DNA from: Pseudomonas sp. SDI | GTDB taxonomy: Bacteria; Pseudomonadota; Gammaproteobacteria; Pseudomonadales; Pseudomonadaceae | Length of the DNA: 64,000 bases | Assembly (NCBI RefSeq): GCF_003105155.1 | Contig: NZ_QETK01000022.1 | Location: 1 to 64,000 of the forward strand | Direction: 5' to 3' | In this document: in pieces, positions 45,207 through 60,048 of the stretch | How positions within the stretch are numbered: position 1 is the stretch's first letter | Layout: each line of letters starts with the position of its first letter | The notes under the pieces: generated by a model | Database searches by the model: none | What the model saw: the letters and a program-made list of their open reading frames with translations, nothing else | What the model was told of the DNA's origin: nothing | Made by a program: the position numbers and the translations under genes

Positions 45207-45602
45207 TCAGCGGTTGCGCTGTAGGTGTTGGTTCATGTCTTCGACCTGCTGTTCCAGTGCGCGCAGGCGCTGCTTGTCTTGCACGGCCAGGGCAATGGCG
45301 TGGCGATCCGCCGGATCGAGCTGACGTAGTTGCGCCAGCAGCTGCGCTTCCCACTCGCCGGCGTCGGCGCTGGGGGGCGACTGGCGCAGTGGCTGGCCTT
45401 CACCGAGCAGCAGCCAGTCGAGCGACAGGCCATGCTTGGCTGCCAGGTCTACGCAAATCGAGTAAGGGACGCTGTCGCGCATCTTCCAGCTACTGAGGGT
45501 TTGCGGGCTGACACCAAGCGCATTGGAGAGTGCGGAGTCGGTGCTGGAGGCAGTTACTTGCTTCATCCGTATAAGCACGCCGGCAAGGCCATTTACACTC
45601 AT
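45207..45602 (-). CDS. CI-type phage repressor-like HTH protein
   Basis: A 131-residue protein with an N-terminal CI-repressor HTH (TDSALSNALGVSPQTLSSWKMR, SICVDLAAKHGLSLDWLLLGEG). The peptidase-like C-terminal half of long CI proteins is absent; instead a coiled tail ends LEQQVEDMNQHLQRNR. This agrees with the short P2-family CI repressors, which lack a SOS-cleavable domain. One of two identical operator sequences overlaps its start codon, so autoregulation is likely. Confidence 0.82.
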   Translation of the reverse strand: MSVNGLAGVLIRMKQVTASSTDSALSNALGVSPQTLSSWKMRDSVPYSICVDLAAKHGLSLDWLLLGEGQPLRQSPPSADAGEWEAQLLAQLRQLDPADRHAIALAVQDKQRLRALEQQVEDMNQHLQRNR

Positions 45603-45609
45603 TTTGAGT
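45597..45609. promoter_or_regulatory. CI-type operator O2
   Basis: ACTCA-TTT-TGAGT, overlapping the repressor start codon. It is the same half-sites and spacer length as the site at 45649-45661. Confidence 0.6.
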
Positions 45610-45648
45610 ATCCCTGTGGGAACTGTGTGACGCGTCTTGTAAAAATAT

Positions 45649-45661
45649 ACTCAAATTGAGT
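45649..45661. promoter_or_regulatory. CI-type operator O1
   Basis: ACTCA-AAT-TGAGT inside the 15-bp symmetric TACTCAAATTGAGTA. It is centred 52 bp from the O2 site, about five helical turns, in the divergent promoter region of the repressor and the ogr-type unit. Confidence 0.65.
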
Positions 45662-45708
45662 AAATAAGCTCTGTAACATTGAATGCTACCCGGAAGGAAA
45701 AAGTCCCG

Positions 45709-45843
45709 ATGATGAGAAATTCTAAACGAAAAAGGAAACAATCCTTCGGCTGTTCTGCCAAAAGCTTACAGCGGATTACCGAATCAACAACTTGTTCTGC
45801 CGGCATCGCTGTGTTGGGCGGGCGGTGTGGGGGACGGGCGTGA
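45709..45843 (+). CDS. Small basic ORF coupled to the Ogr-type gene
   Basis: A 44-codon ORF: MMRNSKRKRKQSFGCSAK, continuing with CSAG and a Gly/Arg tail. GGAAGG lies upstream of the ATG pair, and the stop overlaps the Ogr GTG start as GTGA. It has a strongly basic N-terminus; no family is recognised. It was too short for routine prediction. The position and coupling make translation plausible. Confidence 0.5.
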   Translation: MMRNSKRKRKQSFGCSAKSLQRITESTTCSAGIAVLGGRCGGRA

Positions 45844-46130
45844 GTACTTACAAACTGGTTTGCCCGCATTGCAAAAGCCGTATGCGTATTCGCACCAGCG
45901 AAGGCCGCCACATCTTCCTGCGCGTAGCCTACCTGCAATGCACCACTGAAGCCTGCGGTTGGGCGGTGCGCGCCGAATTCGAGATGACCCATGAGCTGTC
46001 GCCAAGCGGGATGCCCGACCCGCATGTGTTTTTGCCGCGCGCCAACAACGATCTGCGCCGGGCGGCGCTGAAGCCCGAGGCGGGTAAGAAGTCCCCAGCG
46101 CTTGAGGGCGGGGTACTGCAGGCGACGTGA
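45840..46130 (+). CDS. Ogr/Delta-type zinc-finger late activator
   Basis: A 96-residue protein matching phage P2 Ogr and P4 Delta. It has the zinc site CPHCKSRMRIRTSEGRH with a second Cys pair in QCTTEACGW (CX2C-X22-CX4C). Such proteins bind RNA polymerase alpha and start late phage transcription. Start GTG 45840 is translationally coupled to the small ORF before it. The late genes it would activate are absent, so a remaining role would be outside the phage. Confidence 0.88.
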   Translation: MSTYKLVCPHCKSRMRIRTSEGRHIFLRVAYLQCTTEACGWAVRAEFEMTHELSPSGMPDPHVFLPRANNDLRRAALKPEAGKKSPALEGGVLQAT

Positions 46131-46150
46131 GGCCAGCTTTTTCGGGCCCC

Positions 46151-46179
46151 AAAAAAAACACCCCGCCGAAGCGGGGTGT
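46151..46179 (-). terminator. Rho-independent terminator of the nuo operon
   Basis: On the minus strand ACACCCCGC-TTCG-GCGGGGTGT followed by a run of seven T. It begins 18 bp after the nuoN stop. Confidence 0.9.
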
Positions 46180-46197
46180 CTGGTTTTACGCCGGCGA

Positions 46198-47667
46198 TCA
46201 ACCGATCAGTCGCACGCCTGCATGCTGCACCAGGTCGAGCAGCGGCTGCGGGTAGACACCCAGCACGAAGGCCAGGATAGCGATGGCCAGCAGCATGACG
46301 CCGCCGGTGCGCTGTTCCCAGTTCAGCGGGGCATCGTGACGACGCAGGTTCGGCTCGATCAGGAACAGGGTGACCATCACGCGCAGGTAGTAGAAGACGC
46401 CGATGGCGCTACCCAGTACCAGGGCACCGACCAGCCACCACAGCTGCGACTCGACGCCGGTGGCGATGATGTAGAACTTGCCGATGAAACCGGCGGTGAG
46501 CGGAATACCGGCCAGCGACAGCATCATCACGGTCAGTACCGCTGTCAGGTATGGACGGCGCCAGAACAGGCCACGGTATTCGTACAGGGCGTCAGCGTCG
46601 CGGCCGTTGTACGGCGACGACATCAGGGTGATCACGCCGAAGGCGCCGAGGCTGGTGATCACGTAGGTGACCAGGTACACGCCGATGGCTTCGACGGCCA
46701 GCCCCTTGCTCGCCACCAGGGCGATCAGCAGGTAGCCGAAGTGGGCGATCGAAGAGTAACCGAGCAGACGCTTGAGGTTGCTCTGGGTCAGCGCCAGCAG
46801 GTTACCGACCAGGATCGAGGCAACCGCGATGATCGACAACACGGTGGTCAGCACGCCACTGCTGGCAGCAGGGGAGAGCATGAACAGGCGTACCACCACG
46901 GCGAACACTGCCACCTTGCTGGCGGTGGCCAGGAAGGCGGCGACTGGCGCCGGAGCACCTTCGTAGACGTCCGGGGTCCACAGGTGGAACGGCACCAGCG
47001 ACAGTTTGAACGCCAACCCGACCAGCATCATGCCCAGGCCCAGCTGGGCAATCAGGCTTGGCAGGCTGGTGGCGGCCAGGGCCTTGCCGATACCGTCGAA
47101 GCTCAGGCTGCCGGCGTCGGCATACAGCAGCGCCATACCGAACAGCAGGAACGCCGAACCGGCAGCCGAGAGCACCATGTACTTGATGCCGGCTTCCAGC
47201 GAACGCTTGTTGAAGAAGGCATAGGCCACCAGGCCGTACACCGGCACCGAGAGCAGCTCCAGGCCGATGAACAGGCCCGCCAGGTGTTGCGCGCAGACCA
47301 GCACCAGACCACCGAGGGCGGCCATCAGGATCAGCAGGTAAAGCTCCTCGCGGTTACCCGGGTAGCCTTTGCCGCCGTCGCCCAGGTAGGCGTGGGCGAG
47401 GGTCACGCAGGCCAGGGTGGCAACCAGGATCAGCGCCATGTACAGGCAGGCGAAGTTGTCGACCATGAGCAGTGGGGTGACCGCCAATGGGGCCACCTTG
47501 AGGGTCGGGATGATCGACAGCAGGGCCAGGTTCAGGCCCACGGTCGATAGCAGGAAGGTTTGCGAATGATTGCGGCGCCAGGCGATTGCCAGCATCACCA
47601 CGACAATGGTGAGGCTGGTAATCAGCAGCGGCGCAAGCGCGATAAAGTGTTGAATCGTCAGGTCCAT
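46198..47667 (-). CDS. nuoN: NADH-quinone oxidoreductase subunit N
   Basis: A 489-residue antiporter-like membrane subunit with about 14 transmembrane helices. Motifs include [17 protein letters not shown], the proton-channel KY-containing [13 protein letters not shown] and [20 protein letters not shown]. It is last of the 13-gene complex I operon, 7 bp behind nuoM. The start [11 protein letters not shown] was chosen; the longer open frame overlaps nuoM. Confidence 0.95.
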   Translation of the reverse strand: MDLTIQHFIALAPLLITSLTIVVVMLAIAWRRNHSQTFLLSTVGLNLALLSIIPTLKVAPLAVTPLLMVDNFACLYMALILVATLACVTLAHAYLGDGGKGYPGNREELYLLILMAALGGLVLVCAQHLAGLFIGLELLSVPVYGLVAYAFFNKRSLEAGIKYMVLSAAGSAFLLFGMALLYADAGSLSFDGIGKALAATSLPSLIAQLGLGMMLVGLAFKLSLVPFHLWTPDVYEGAPAPVAAFLATASKVAVFAVVVRLFMLSPAASSGVLTTVLSIIAVASILVGNLLALTQSNLKRLLGYSSIAHFGYLLIALVASKGLAVEAIGVYLVTYVITSLGAFGVITLMSSPYNGRDADALYEYRGLFWRRPYLTAVLTVMMLSLAGIPLTAGFIGKFYIIATGVESQLWWLVGALVLGSAIGVFYYLRVMVTLFLIEPNLRRHDAPLNWEQRTGGVMLLAIAILAFVLGVYPQPLLDLVQHAGVRLIG

Positions 47668-47674
47668 AGCGCTC

Positions 47675-49207
47675 TTACCGGGCCGAAGCGAGTTGAGTGA
47701 AGGCGGAGCCGAGCCACTGCTGCACACCGCTCATGGTGGCAGCGGAAGTGTCGAGGAACGGCTGCGGGTAGACGCCCAGCAGGATCAGCAGGCCAGCCAG
47801 GCCCAGTACCATGATCATTTCGCGGGTATCCATGCCAGCCAGGACTTCGTCCGACTTCGCCGGGCCGAAGTAGGCACGGTGAATCATGATCAGCGAGTAC
47901 ACCGAACCGAACACCAGGCCGCTGGTGGCGATCACGGTGACCCATGGCGAGCTGACGAAGCTGCCGATCAGGATCAGGAACTCGCCGACAAAGTTGCCGG
48001 TGCCTGGCAAGCCGAGCGATGCGGCCGCGAAGAACAGGCTGATGGCTGGCAGGTAAGCGATGCGGTGCCACAGGCCACCCATCTGACGCATGTCACGGGT
48101 GTGCAGGCGCTCGTACAGCTGGCCGCTGAGGATAAACAGTGCGGCTGCCGACAGACCGTGCGCCAGCATCTGGATCACCGCGCCTTGCAGGGCCTGCTGG
48201 CTGCCGGAATAGATACCGATCAGCACGAAGCCCATGTGCGACACGCTGGAGAAGGCGATCAGGCGCTTGATGTCGGTCTGGGCGAATGCCAGGAACGCAC
48301 CGTAGAAGATCCCGATCAGACCCAGGGTCATGGCGATCGGCGCAAACTCGGCCGAGGCGTTCGGGAACAGCGGCAGGGCGAAACGCAGCAGGCCGTAGGC
48401 AGCGGTTTTCAGCAGGATACCGGCGAGGTCGACGGAACCGGCGGTCGGTGCCTGGGCATGCGCGTCCGGCAGCCAGGAGTGGAACGGTACGACCGGCAGC
48501 TTGACCGCGAAGGCGATGAAGAAACCGAGCATCAGCAGGTATTCGGTACCGGACGGCAGGTCAGCCTTGAGCAACTGGGTGTAATCGAAGGTGATTACCC
48601 CGGTGTTGTTGTAGTTGACCAGCACCAGACCAAGGATCGCCACCAGCATGATCAGGCCGCTGGCCTGGGTGAAGATGAAGAACTTGGTGGCGGCGTAGAT
48701 CCGGGTCTTCTTGCCGTCGGAGGAGCTGTGACCCCAGAGCGCGATGAGGAAATACATCGGCACCAGCATCATTTCCCAGAAGAAGAAGAACAGGAACAGG
48801 TCCAGGGCCAGGAACACACCGACCACGCCGCCCAGGATCCACATCAGGTTGAGGTGGAAGAAGCCGACGTGACGCTGGATCTCTTTCCAGGAGCACAGTA
48901 CCGAGAGCACACCGAGCAGGCCGGTGAGCAGGATCATCAGCAGCGACAGGCCGTCGAGGGCCAGGTGCAGGCTGATGCCGAAGCGCTCGATCCACAGCAC
49001 CTTGAATTCCATCGCCCACTCAGGCGCGGCACCCGGTGCAGGGGCTAGGGTGTAGTCGCCGTTGGCCCACAGCCAGAGGCCGATACCAAGCAGCAGGGAC
49101 ATGGTCAGCAGCGCAATCCAGCGTGGCAGGGTGGCGCCGAAGCGCTCACCCAGCCAGCACAGCAGGCCGCCGATGAAGGGGATCAGGATCAGCCAAGGCA
49201 AAATCAT
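47675..49207 (-). CDS. nuoM: NADH-quinone oxidoreductase subunit M
   Basis: A 510-residue proton-pumping subunit. It has [19 protein letters not shown] (conserved Glu), [19 protein letters not shown] (Lys-His) and [15 protein letters not shown]. It belongs to the membrane arm of complex I, next to nuoL and nuoN in canonical order. Confidence 0.96.
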   Translation of the reverse strand: MILPWLILIPFIGGLLCWLGERFGATLPRWIALLTMSLLLGIGLWLWANGDYTLAPAPGAAPEWAMEFKVLWIERFGISLHLALDGLSLLMILLTGLLGVLSVLCSWKEIQRHVGFFHLNLMWILGGVVGVFLALDLFLFFFFWEMMLVPMYFLIALWGHSSSDGKKTRIYAATKFFIFTQASGLIMLVAILGLVLVNYNNTGVITFDYTQLLKADLPSGTEYLLMLGFFIAFAVKLPVVPFHSWLPDAHAQAPTAGSVDLAGILLKTAAYGLLRFALPLFPNASAEFAPIAMTLGLIGIFYGAFLAFAQTDIKRLIAFSSVSHMGFVLIGIYSGSQQALQGAVIQMLAHGLSAAALFILSGQLYERLHTRDMRQMGGLWHRIAYLPAISLFFAAASLGLPGTGNFVGEFLILIGSFVSSPWVTVIATSGLVFGSVYSLIMIHRAYFGPAKSDEVLAGMDTREMIMVLGLAGLLILLGVYPQPFLDTSAATMSGVQQWLGSAFTQLASAR

Positions 49208-49246
49208 GACGGGCTCAATTCCTTTCGCAAAGTCGCAAGGTTCATA

Positions 49247-51096
<1,850 letters not shown>

Positions 51097-51100
<4 letters not shown>

Positions 51101-51405
51101 CCGCGCATCTCACTGGCTGCATCGATGTCGAGGGTGTGGAAGCGGCGGTACAGCTGCAGCAGGATCGCCAGGCCGATACTGGCTTCGGCGGCTGCCAGGC
51201 TGATGACCAGGATGAACATGATCTGCCCATCCGGTTGCGCCCAGCGGGCGCCCGCGACGATGAACGCCAGAGCCGCGGCGTTCATCATGATTTCCAGACT
51301 CATCAACACGAAAAGAATGTTGCGACGCACCATCAGGCCGACCAGGCCGAGGCAGAACAGAATGCCGGCGACAGCCAGGCCATGTTCCAGAGGAATAGCA
51401 GGCAT
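51097..51405 (-). CDS. nuoK: NADH-quinone oxidoreductase subunit K
   Basis: A 102-residue subunit with three transmembrane helices. The two conserved membrane Glu are in [11 protein letters not shown] and [13 protein letters not shown]. It overlaps nuoL by 4 bp and follows nuoJ by 4 bp. Confidence 0.95.
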
Positions 51406-51409
51406 GTGA

Positions 51410-51910
51410 TTACTCCTTCGCCTCGTTGCGGCCGATGTGGAAGGCGGTTACCGCGGCGGCGAGCAGCAGCATCGAAGCCAGCTCCACCACCAGCAGGTAA
51501 GGGCCGTACAGGCTGATACCGACAGCCTTGGCGTCGACCGTGGTGTGGCCGATGCCGGCGCCGCTTGGTTCAGCGAAGAGCACGTAGAGCAGCTCGAGCA
51601 GCAGCAGGGCGGCGAGAACCACCGGGCCGAGCCAGATGCCCGGCTTGAGCCAGCCGCGCTCCTGGGCGACCGAAGCCGGGCCCAGGTTGAGCATCATCAC
51701 CACGAAGACGAACAGCACCATGATGGCGCCAGCGTAGGCGATCACTTCGAGTGCGCCGGCAAACGGTGCACCGAGGGCGAAGAAGGTCATCGCCACCGAG
51801 ATCAGCGAAATGATCAGGTAGAGCAGGGCGTGCACGGGGTTGGTGTTGGTGATCACCCGAAGGGTGGACACCACAGCGACACCGGATGCGAAATAGAAAG
51901 CGAATTCCAT
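51410..51910 (-). CDS. nuoJ: NADH-quinone oxidoreductase subunit J
   Basis: A 166-residue membrane subunit with about five helices. The conserved pi-bulge region is in [24 protein letters not shown]. It is preceded by nuoI at 9 bp. Confidence 0.94.
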   Translation of the reverse strand: MEFAFYFASGVAVVSTLRVITNTNPVHALLYLIISLISVAMTFFALGAPFAGALEVIAYAGAIMVLFVFVVMMLNLGPASVAQERGWLKPGIWLGPVVLAALLLLELLYVLFAEPSGAGIGHTTVDAKAVGISLYGPYLLVVELASMLLLAAAVTAFHIGRNEAKE

Positions 51911-51919
51911 CTTTCTTCC

Positions 51920-52468
51920 TTAAGGGAGCAAGCTCTTCACGTTGATCGGCTCGGCTTCGTTCTGCGCGGCGCCTTTCGGCTTGCCGGCAACCGCCATACC
52001 TGCAACACGGTAGAAGTTGTAATCAGGGTTCTTGCCGGGGCCGGAGATCAGCAGATCTTCTTTCTCGTACACCAGGTCCTGACGTTTGAACTCGGCCATT
52101 TCGAAATCCGGGGTGAGCTGGATCGCGGTGGTCGGGCAGGCTTCCTCGCAGAGGCCGCAGAAAATGCAGCGCGAGAAGTTGATGCGGAAGAACTCGGGGT
52201 ACCAGCGGCCGTCTTCGGTCTCGGCCTTCTGCAGCGAGATGCAACCGACCGGGCAGGCCACGGCACACAGGTTGCAGGCTACGCAGCGCTCTTCGCCATC
52301 CGGGTCGCGGGTCAGCACGATGCGGCCGCGGTAGCGTGGCGGCAGGTACACCGGCTCTTCCGGGTACTGCAGGGTGTCACGTTTACGGAAACCGTGAGAG
52401 AACACCATTGCCAGGCTGCGCAGCTGAGTGCCGGTGCCTTTAACGATGTCGCCAATATATTTGAACAT
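51920..52468 (-). CDS. nuoI: NADH-quinone oxidoreductase subunit I (two 4Fe-4S)
   Basis: A 182-residue peripheral subunit that carries clusters N6a and N6b: [15 protein letters not shown] and [15 protein letters not shown]. It passes electrons toward NuoB. Position between nuoH and nuoJ is canonical. Confidence 0.96.
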   Translation of the reverse strand: MFKYIGDIVKGTGTQLRSLAMVFSHGFRKRDTLQYPEEPVYLPPRYRGRIVLTRDPDGEERCVACNLCAVACPVGCISLQKAETEDGRWYPEFFRINFSRCIFCGLCEEACPTTAIQLTPDFEMAEFKRQDLVYEKEDLLISGPGKNPDYNFYRVAGMAVAGKPKGAAQNEAEPINVKSLLP

Positions 52469-52479
52469 GGGTCAAATCC

Positions 52480-53487
52480 TCACTGGGCCGCAACAGCTGG
52501 CGTGTTCAACAACACGATCGCAGCGGTCACCAGCAAATTGATCAGGGTCAGCGGCAGGCAGAATTTCCAGCTGAAGTCCATCACCTGGTCATAACGCGGG
52601 CGCGGGATCGAGGCGCGCAGCAGGATGAACAGCATGATGAAGAACGCGGTCTTCAGGGCGAACCAGAGGAACGACAGTTGCGGCAGGATGCCGAACGGGC
52701 CGTGCCAGCCACCGAAGAACAGGGTTACCAGCAGCGCCGAGATCAGGATGATGCCGATGTACTCACCAACGAAGAACATGCCCCATTTCATACCGGCATA
52801 TTCAATGTGGTAACCGTCGGCCAGTTCCTGTTCTGCTTCCGGCTGGTCGAAGGGGTGACGGTGAGTCACGGCCACGCCAGCGATGAAGAAGGTGCAGAAG
52901 CCGAAGAACTGCGGAATGATGAACCACAGGTTCTGGGCCTGGTATTCAACGATGTCGCGCATGTTGAACGAACCCACCTGAGCCACCACGCCCATCAGTG
53001 CCAAGCCCATGAACACTTCGTACGACACGGTTTGTGCCGATGCCCGCAGGCTGCCGAGCAGGGCGTACTTGTTGTTCGACGACCAGCCGGCGAAGAGCAC
53101 GGCGTAGACCGACAGACCGGCCATGGCGAAGAAGAACAGCAGGCCGATGTTCAGGTCGGCGACGCCCCAGGTCGGGGTGATCGGGATGATCGAGAAGGCG
53201 ATCAGCAAGGCGCTCATCGCCACTACCGGCGCCAGGGTGAAGATCACCTTGTCGACGAAGGGTGGGTTCCAGTCTTCCTTGAAGAACATCTTCAGCATGT
53301 CGGCAGCAATCTGGAACATGCCGAACGGACCGACGCGGTTCGGACCGTAGCGGTCCTGCCACCAGCCCAGCAGGCGCCGCTCGACGAAGCTGAGCAGCGC
53401 GCCGCAGACCACCACCGCGAGCAGCACGACGATGGCCTTGACGACAGTGATGATCACATCGATCACTTCAGGGGTGAACCAGGTCAT
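52480..53487 (-). CDS. nuoH: NADH-quinone oxidoreductase subunit H
   Basis: A 335-residue membrane subunit that forms the quinone chamber. It has [38 protein letters not shown] and [18 protein letters not shown]. Its ATG overlaps the nuoG stop by 4 bp. Confidence 0.96.
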   Translation of the reverse strand: MTWFTPEVIDVIITVVKAIVVLLAVVVCGALLSFVERRLLGWWQDRYGPNRVGPFGMFQIAADMLKMFFKEDWNPPFVDKVIFTLAPVVAMSALLIAFSIIPITPTWGVADLNIGLLFFFAMAGLSVYAVLFAGWSSNNKYALLGSLRASAQTVSYEVFMGLALMGVVAQVGSFNMRDIVEYQAQNLWFIIPQFFGFCTFFIAGVAVTHRHPFDQPEAEQELADGYHIEYAGMKWGMFFVGEYIGIILISALLVTLFFGGWHGPFGILPQLSFLWFALKTAFFIMLFILLRASIPRPRYDQVMDFSWKFCLPLTLINLLVTAAIVLLNTPAVAAQ

Positions 53488-56198
53488 TGTGCTGCCTCCT
53501 GCAGGCCTTCGACGGATGCACCGAAGATGGCAGGCGGAATGCCAGCCAGGCCTTTGGGCAGGGCAACCAGGCCGGCGCCCAGTTCTTCATTGATGCGCAG
53601 CGGCAGACGCAGGGTCTGGCCAGCGACGGTCAGGCTCAGCAGCGCGCCGTCGTTGACGCCCAGGCGGTCCGCTTCGGACTTGGCCAGGCCAACGTAGGCC
53701 TGGGGGATGCGCTCTTGTACCGGTGCGGCGCGCGAGGAGTTCTCTTCGCTGCCGAACAGGTGGTAGAACGGCACGGCCTGCCAGGTGCCACGGGCCGGGG
53801 CGAAGGCGCCCGGAATGCTGGCGAACCAGTTCAGCTTGTCGCCTTGCGATTCGATCAGGCGGGTGCCCGGATCGCCTGCACGCAGGTGACCACCGACCTC
53901 GTCCTGGAACTTGTTCCACGCCTGTGGCGAGTTCCAGCCCGGAGACCAGGCGAACGGCACTTGCTGACGCGGTTCGGCCGAACCCGAGTAGCCTTCCATG
54001 GAGAAGGCAAACGCGGTGTCCTTGTCCTGCGGGGTACGTGGCTCGTGCACGCTGATGTTGGCGCGCATGGCGGTCCGACCCGAGTAACGCAGCGGCTCAC
54101 GGGCGAGCTTCATGCCCTTGATGCGGAAGGCGGCGGACGGTGCGGCGTTGACGATACCGGCCAGTTGCGGCGCGGCACTGGCGCAAGCGCTGGTGACGTG
54201 GTCGAGCTGGGTCCAGTCGACCGGCTTGTTCAGCAGGGTGGCACGCAGGGCGTGCATCCAGCGCCAGCCCTCGTGAATCAGAATCGAGGCATCCAGGTAG
54301 GTGGGGTCGAACACCTGGAAGAAGCGTTGGGCACGGCCTTCCTGGCTGACCAGGGTGCCGTCGCCTTCGGCGAACGAGGCAGCCGGCAGTACCAAGTGGG
54401 CACGCTCGGTGGTTGCGGTCTTCTGGTGGTCGGCAACGATCACCACCTTGGCGGCAGCCAGGGCCGCGTCGACCTTGGCGGCAGCAACGCGGCTGTACAG
54501 GTCGTTTTCCAGCACGACGATGGCGTCGGCCTTGCCGGCGATCACGGCGTCCAGGGCAGCATCGATGGACTCGCCACCGAGCATGGCCAGGCCGAGGCTG
54601 TTGGCTTCCGGCACGACCAGGCTCAACGAGCCGTTTTTCTCACGCAACTTCAGTGCCTTGGCGATGTTCGCCGCGGCCTCGATGAGGGCGTTGGAACCCA
54701 GCGAAGTACCGGCTACCACCAGTGGGCGGTTGGCTGCTACCAGGGCATCGGCGATGCGCTTGGCCAGTGCCAGGGCGTCGGCGTCGAGGCCTTCGACCGC
54801 CGGGGCGCTCGGGTCGATGGCGTGGGCGACGGCGAAACCGATACGCGCCAAGTCATCCGGGGCAGCGTGCACGCATTCTTCGGCCACGTCGTCGAGCTTG
54901 GTCTCGGCCAGGCTGGCGATGAACAGCGGGTACATGGCGTGTTGGCCGATGTTCTTCACCGCAGCGTCCAGCCACGGCTGTACACGCATGGCGTCGGCCA
55001 TGGCTTCGGCCTTGCCCTTGACCGACTGGCGCAGGGCCAGGGCAATACGCGCAGCGGTCTGGGTCAGGTCTTCGCCGAGGACGAAGACTGCATCGTGGTC
55101 TTCCATCTCGCGCAGGGTCGGGACCGGCAGCGGGCTGTCGTTGAGCACCTGCAGGGCCAGGCGTACGCGGCTCAGCTCGCCGGCTTCCATGCCCGAGTAG
55201 AAGTACTCGGCACCGACCAGCTCGCGCAGGCCGTAGTTGCTTTCCAGGCTGGCACGTGGCGAGCCGATGCCGACGATGGTGCGGCCGCGGAGCATGTCGG
55301 CGGCTTTATCCAGCGCGGCGTCGAGGCCGAGCTTCTGGCCGTCGGCGAGCAGTGGCTGGCGTGGGCGGTCGGTACGGTTGACGTAGCCATAGCCGAAACG
55401 GCCACGGTCGCAGAGGAAGTACTGGTTGACCGAACCGTTGAAGCGGTTCTCGATCCGACGCAGTTCGCCGTAACGCTCACCCGGGCTGATGTTGCAACCG
55501 CTGGAGCAGCCATGGCAGATGCTCGGGGCGAACTGCATGTCCCATTTACGGTTGTAGCGCTCGGAGTGGGTCTTGTCGGTAAACACACCGGTCGGGCAGA
55601 CCTCGGTGAGGTTGCCGGAGAACTCGCTCTCCAGGGCGCCGTCTTCGACACGGCCGAAGTAGACGTTGTCGTGTGCGCCGAACACGCCCAGGTCAGTACC
55701 GCCGGCGTAGTCCTTGTAGTAACGCACGCAGCGGTAGCAGGCGATGCAGCGGTTCATCTCATGAGCGATGAACGGGCCGAGTTCCTGGTTCTGGTGGGTA
55801 CGCTTGGTGAAACGGTAGCGGCGCTCGTTGTGGCCGGTCATTACCGTCATGTCTTGCAGGTGGCAGTGACCGCCTTCCTCGCACACCGGGCAGTCGTGCG
55901 GGTGGTTGGTCATCAGCCATTCGACGACGCTGGCACGGAATACCTTGGCTTCTTCGTCTTCGATGGAGATCCAGCTACCGTCGGTGGCCGGGGTCATGCA
56001 GGACATGACGATACGACCACGGGTGTCGTTCTCGTCGTTGTACTGCTTGACCGCGCACTGGCGGCAGGCGCCAACGCTACCGAGCGCCGGGTGCCAGCAG
56101 AAATAGGGGATGTCGAGGCCGAGCGACAGACAGGCCTGTAACAGGTTGTCTGCGCCGTTGACTTCGAGCTCTTTGCCGTCTACGTGGATAGTGGCCAT
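53484..56198 (-). CDS. nuoG: NADH-quinone oxidoreductase subunit G
   Basis: A 904-residue iron-sulphur subunit. N-terminal 2Fe-2S cluster ([20 protein letters not shown]), a His-ligated N5 and 4Fe-4S N4 region ([31 protein letters not shown]), the extra N7-type cluster [15 protein letters not shown], and a molybdopterin-oxidoreductase-like C-terminal part. A 132-bp gap with hairpins separates it from nuoF. Confidence 0.96.
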   Translation of the reverse strand: MATIHVDGKELEVNGADNLLQACLSLGLDIPYFCWHPALGSVGACRQCAVKQYNDENDTRGRIVMSCMTPATDGSWISIEDEEAKVFRASVVEWLMTNHPHDCPVCEEGGHCHLQDMTVMTGHNERRYRFTKRTHQNQELGPFIAHEMNRCIACYRCVRYYKDYAGGTDLGVFGAHDNVYFGRVEDGALESEFSGNLTEVCPTGVFTDKTHSERYNRKWDMQFAPSICHGCSSGCNISPGERYGELRRIENRFNGSVNQYFLCDRGRFGYGYVNRTDRPRQPLLADGQKLGLDAALDKAADMLRGRTIVGIGSPRASLESNYGLRELVGAEYFYSGMEAGELSRVRLALQVLNDSPLPVPTLREMEDHDAVFVLGEDLTQTAARIALALRQSVKGKAEAMADAMRVQPWLDAAVKNIGQHAMYPLFIASLAETKLDDVAEECVHAAPDDLARIGFAVAHAIDPSAPAVEGLDADALALAKRIADALVAANRPLVVAGTSLGSNALIEAAANIAKALKLREKNGSLSLVVPEANSLGLAMLGGESIDAALDAVIAGKADAIVVLENDLYSRVAAAKVDAALAAAKVVIVADHQKTATTERAHLVLPAASFAEGDGTLVSQEGRAQRFFQVFDPTYLDASILIHEGWRWMHALRATLLNKPVDWTQLDHVTSACASAAPQLAGIVNAAPSAAFRIKGMKLAREPLRYSGRTAMRANISVHEPRTPQDKDTAFAFSMEGYSGSAEPRQQVPFAWSPGWNSPQAWNKFQDEVGGHLRAGDPGTRLIESQGDKLNWFASIPGAFAPARGTWQAVPFYHLFGSEENSSRAAPVQERIPQAYVGLAKSEADRLGVNDGALLSLTVAGQTLRLPLRINEELGAGLVALPKGLAGIPPAIFGASVEGLQEAAQ

Positions 56199-56330
56199 GG
56201 TTCAAAGTTCTTCGTTGGCCCGCGTGTGCGGGCGTGGCTAATGGAAAACTGTGTGCCTGCAGCCCGCTACAGGTATCCCCGGGCGAGCTGAGCAAGCAGC
56301 GGGTGGCACGGACCACCCGCGTTTTATTCG
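56199..56330 (-). other. Intercistronic gap nuoF-nuoG with two hairpins
   Basis: GCGGGTGG-N6-CCACCCGC (56299-56320) just after nuoF and GCCCGC-N4-GCGGGC (56218-56233) about 20 nt before nuoG. The first has GTTTTATT on its plus-strand side, so it looks like a terminator for antisense transcripts; within nuo mRNA it could mark processing. It is the largest gap inside the operon. Confidence 0.55.
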
Positions 56331-57692
56331 TTATGCGCCGACTACAATCGGCTTGGCCAGGTCCGGGCGCAGGGCTGCAGGAGCAGAAGCAGCGATGCCG
56401 GCCTCGAATTCCGGGCGGAAGTACTTGATCGCGCTACCCAGCGGCTCGACGGCACCCGGGGCGTGCGCACAGAAGGTCTTGCCTGGGCCAAGGAAGCCGA
56501 CCAGACCCAGCAGGGTCTCGATGTCACCCTGCTGGCCCTGGCCTTTTTCGAGGGCGCGCAGGAGCTTGACGCTCCATGGCAGGCCGTCGCGGCACGGGGT
56601 GCAGAAGCCACAGGATTCACGGGCGAAGAACTCTTCCATGTTGCGCAGCAGCGAGACCATGTTGACGCTGTCGTCGACCGCCATGGCCAGGCCGGTACCC
56701 ATCCGGGTGCCTACCTTGGCGATGCCGCCGGCATACATTTGCGCGTCGAGGTGCTCGGGCAGCAGGAAACCGGTACCAGCACCACCCGGCTGCCAGCACT
56801 TGAGCTTGAAACCATCGCGCATGCCGCCGGCGTAGTCTTCGAACAGCTCGCGGGCCTGGACGCCGAACGGCAGTTCCCACAGGCCAGGGTTCTTCACCTT
56901 GCCGGAGAAGCCCATCAGCTTGGTGCCGTGGTCTTCGCTGCCTTCGCGGGCCAGCGATTTGTACCAGTCGATGCCGTTGCCGACGATGGCCGGCACGTTG
57001 CACAGGGTTTCGACGTTGTTCACGCAGGTCGGTTTGCCCCACACGCCAACGGCTGCCGGGAACGGCGGCTTGGAGCGCGGGTTGGCCCGGCGCCCTTCGA
57101 GGGAGTTGATCAGGGCGGTTTCTTCACCGCAGATGTAGCGACCGGCGCCGGTGTGGACGAACAGCTCGAAGTCGAAGCCGCTGCCGAGGATGTTCTTGCC
57201 CAGCAGGCCGGCGGCCTTGGCTTCTTCGACCGCACGGTTGAGGTTGCGGGCAGCGGTGGTGTACTCGCCACGCAGGAAGATGTAGCCGCGGTAGGCTTTC
57301 AGCGCGCGGGCGCTGATCAGCATGCCTTCGATCAGCAGATGGGGCTGTTGCTCCATCAGCATGCGGTCTTTCCAGGTGTTGGGCTCCATTTCATCCGCGT
57401 TGCACAGCAGGTAGCGGATGTTCATGGATTCGTCTTTGGGCATCAGGCCCCATTTGACGCCGGTCGGGAAGCCCGCACCGCCACGGCCCTTGAGGCCGGA
57501 ATCTTTCACGGTCTGGACGATGTCGTCCTGGGACATTTGTGCCAGGGCCTTGCGGGCGGCAGCGTAGCCGTCCTTGGCCTGGTACTCGTCGAGCCATACC
57601 GGTTCGCCGTCGTCACGCAGACGCCAGGTCAGCGGGTGCGTCTCGGCGCTGCGGGCAATGCGGTTGGCCGGGCCGAAGGAAGTGATGGTCAT
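56331..57692 (-). CDS. nuoF: NADH-quinone oxidoreductase subunit F (NADH/FMN binding)
   Basis: A 453-residue subunit where NADH is oxidised. FMN/NADH loop [31 protein letters not shown], and the N3 cluster [12 protein letters not shown]. It overlaps nuoE by 4 bp. Confidence 0.97.
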   Translation of the reverse strand: MTITSFGPANRIARSAETHPLTWRLRDDGEPVWLDEYQAKDGYAAARKALAQMSQDDIVQTVKDSGLKGRGGAGFPTGVKWGLMPKDESMNIRYLLCNADEMEPNTWKDRMLMEQQPHLLIEGMLISARALKAYRGYIFLRGEYTTAARNLNRAVEEAKAAGLLGKNILGSGFDFELFVHTGAGRYICGEETALINSLEGRRANPRSKPPFPAAVGVWGKPTCVNNVETLCNVPAIVGNGIDWYKSLAREGSEDHGTKLMGFSGKVKNPGLWELPFGVQARELFEDYAGGMRDGFKLKCWQPGGAGTGFLLPEHLDAQMYAGGIAKVGTRMGTGLAMAVDDSVNMVSLLRNMEEFFARESCGFCTPCRDGLPWSVKLLRALEKGQGQQGDIETLLGLVGFLGPGKTFCAHAPGAVEPLGSAIKYFRPEFEAGIAASAPAALRPDLAKPIVVGA

Positions 57693-58186
57693 ACGTAACC
57701 CTCCAGCAGTTTGGTCACGCCAGCAGGCTGGACGTCGCCAAAGGTGTCGTCGTCGATCATCAGGGCCGGGGCCTTGTCGCAGTTACCCAGGCAGCACACT
57801 GGCAGCAGGGTGAAGCGGCCATCGGCGGTGGTCTGGCCGAGGCCGATGCCCAGCTCGCTCTGGATCTGGCTGACCACCGACTCGTGGCCGCCGATGTAGC
57901 AGACCATGCTGTCGCAGACGCGGATGATGTGCCGGCCAACCGGCTGGCGGAAGATCTGACTATAGAAGGTGGCCACGCCTTCGACGTCGCTGGCGGGAAT
58001 GCCGAGCAGTTCGCCGATGGCATAGATGGCGCCATCCGGCACCCAGCCGCGGGCCTTCTGAACGATCTTCAGGGCCTCGATGGACGCCGCACGCGGGTCC
58101 TCGTAGTGGTGCATCTCGTGCTCGATGGCCGAGCGCTCGGTTTCGCTCAGGACGAAACGATCGGTTTGGATAAGCGTGCTGTTCAT
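57689..58186 (-). CDS. nuoE: NADH-quinone oxidoreductase subunit E (2Fe-2S)
   Basis: A 165-residue thioredoxin-like subunit. The N1a cluster ligands are in IRVCDSMVC and [14 protein letters not shown]. It sits 2 bp behind nuoCD. Confidence 0.96.
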   Translation of the reverse strand: MNSTLIQTDRFVLSETERSAIEHEMHHYEDPRAASIEALKIVQKARGWVPDGAIYAIGELLGIPASDVEGVATFYSQIFRQPVGRHIIRVCDSMVCYIGGHESVVSQIQSELGIGLGQTTADGRFTLLPVCCLGNCDKAPALMIDDDTFGDVQPAGVTKLLEGYV

Positions 58187-58188
58187 GC

Positions 58189-59988
<1,800 letters not shown>

Positions 59989-60048
59989 TCAACGTAGAGA
60001 ATGAAGCCAGGCCGCCTGTTCGACAGGAACAGGCAGCAGGTCGCTGGA

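Larger units (their letters stand above)
44491..46130. mobile_element. P2-like prophage remnant
   Basis: Truncated head-completion protein L, holin, CI-type repressor, a small ORF and Ogr/Delta activator lie together. In P2-type phages L, X and Y (holin) are adjacent and ogr controls late genes. Here X and all other structural, replication and integrase genes are missing. The nuo operon terminator sits right beside the last gene. No attachment-site repeats were found. Confidence 0.75.

Noticed and set aside
53487..56141. 884-codon plus-strand open frame opposite nuoG
   Set aside because: It mirrors the nuoG codon pattern and has no ribosome site or known domain.
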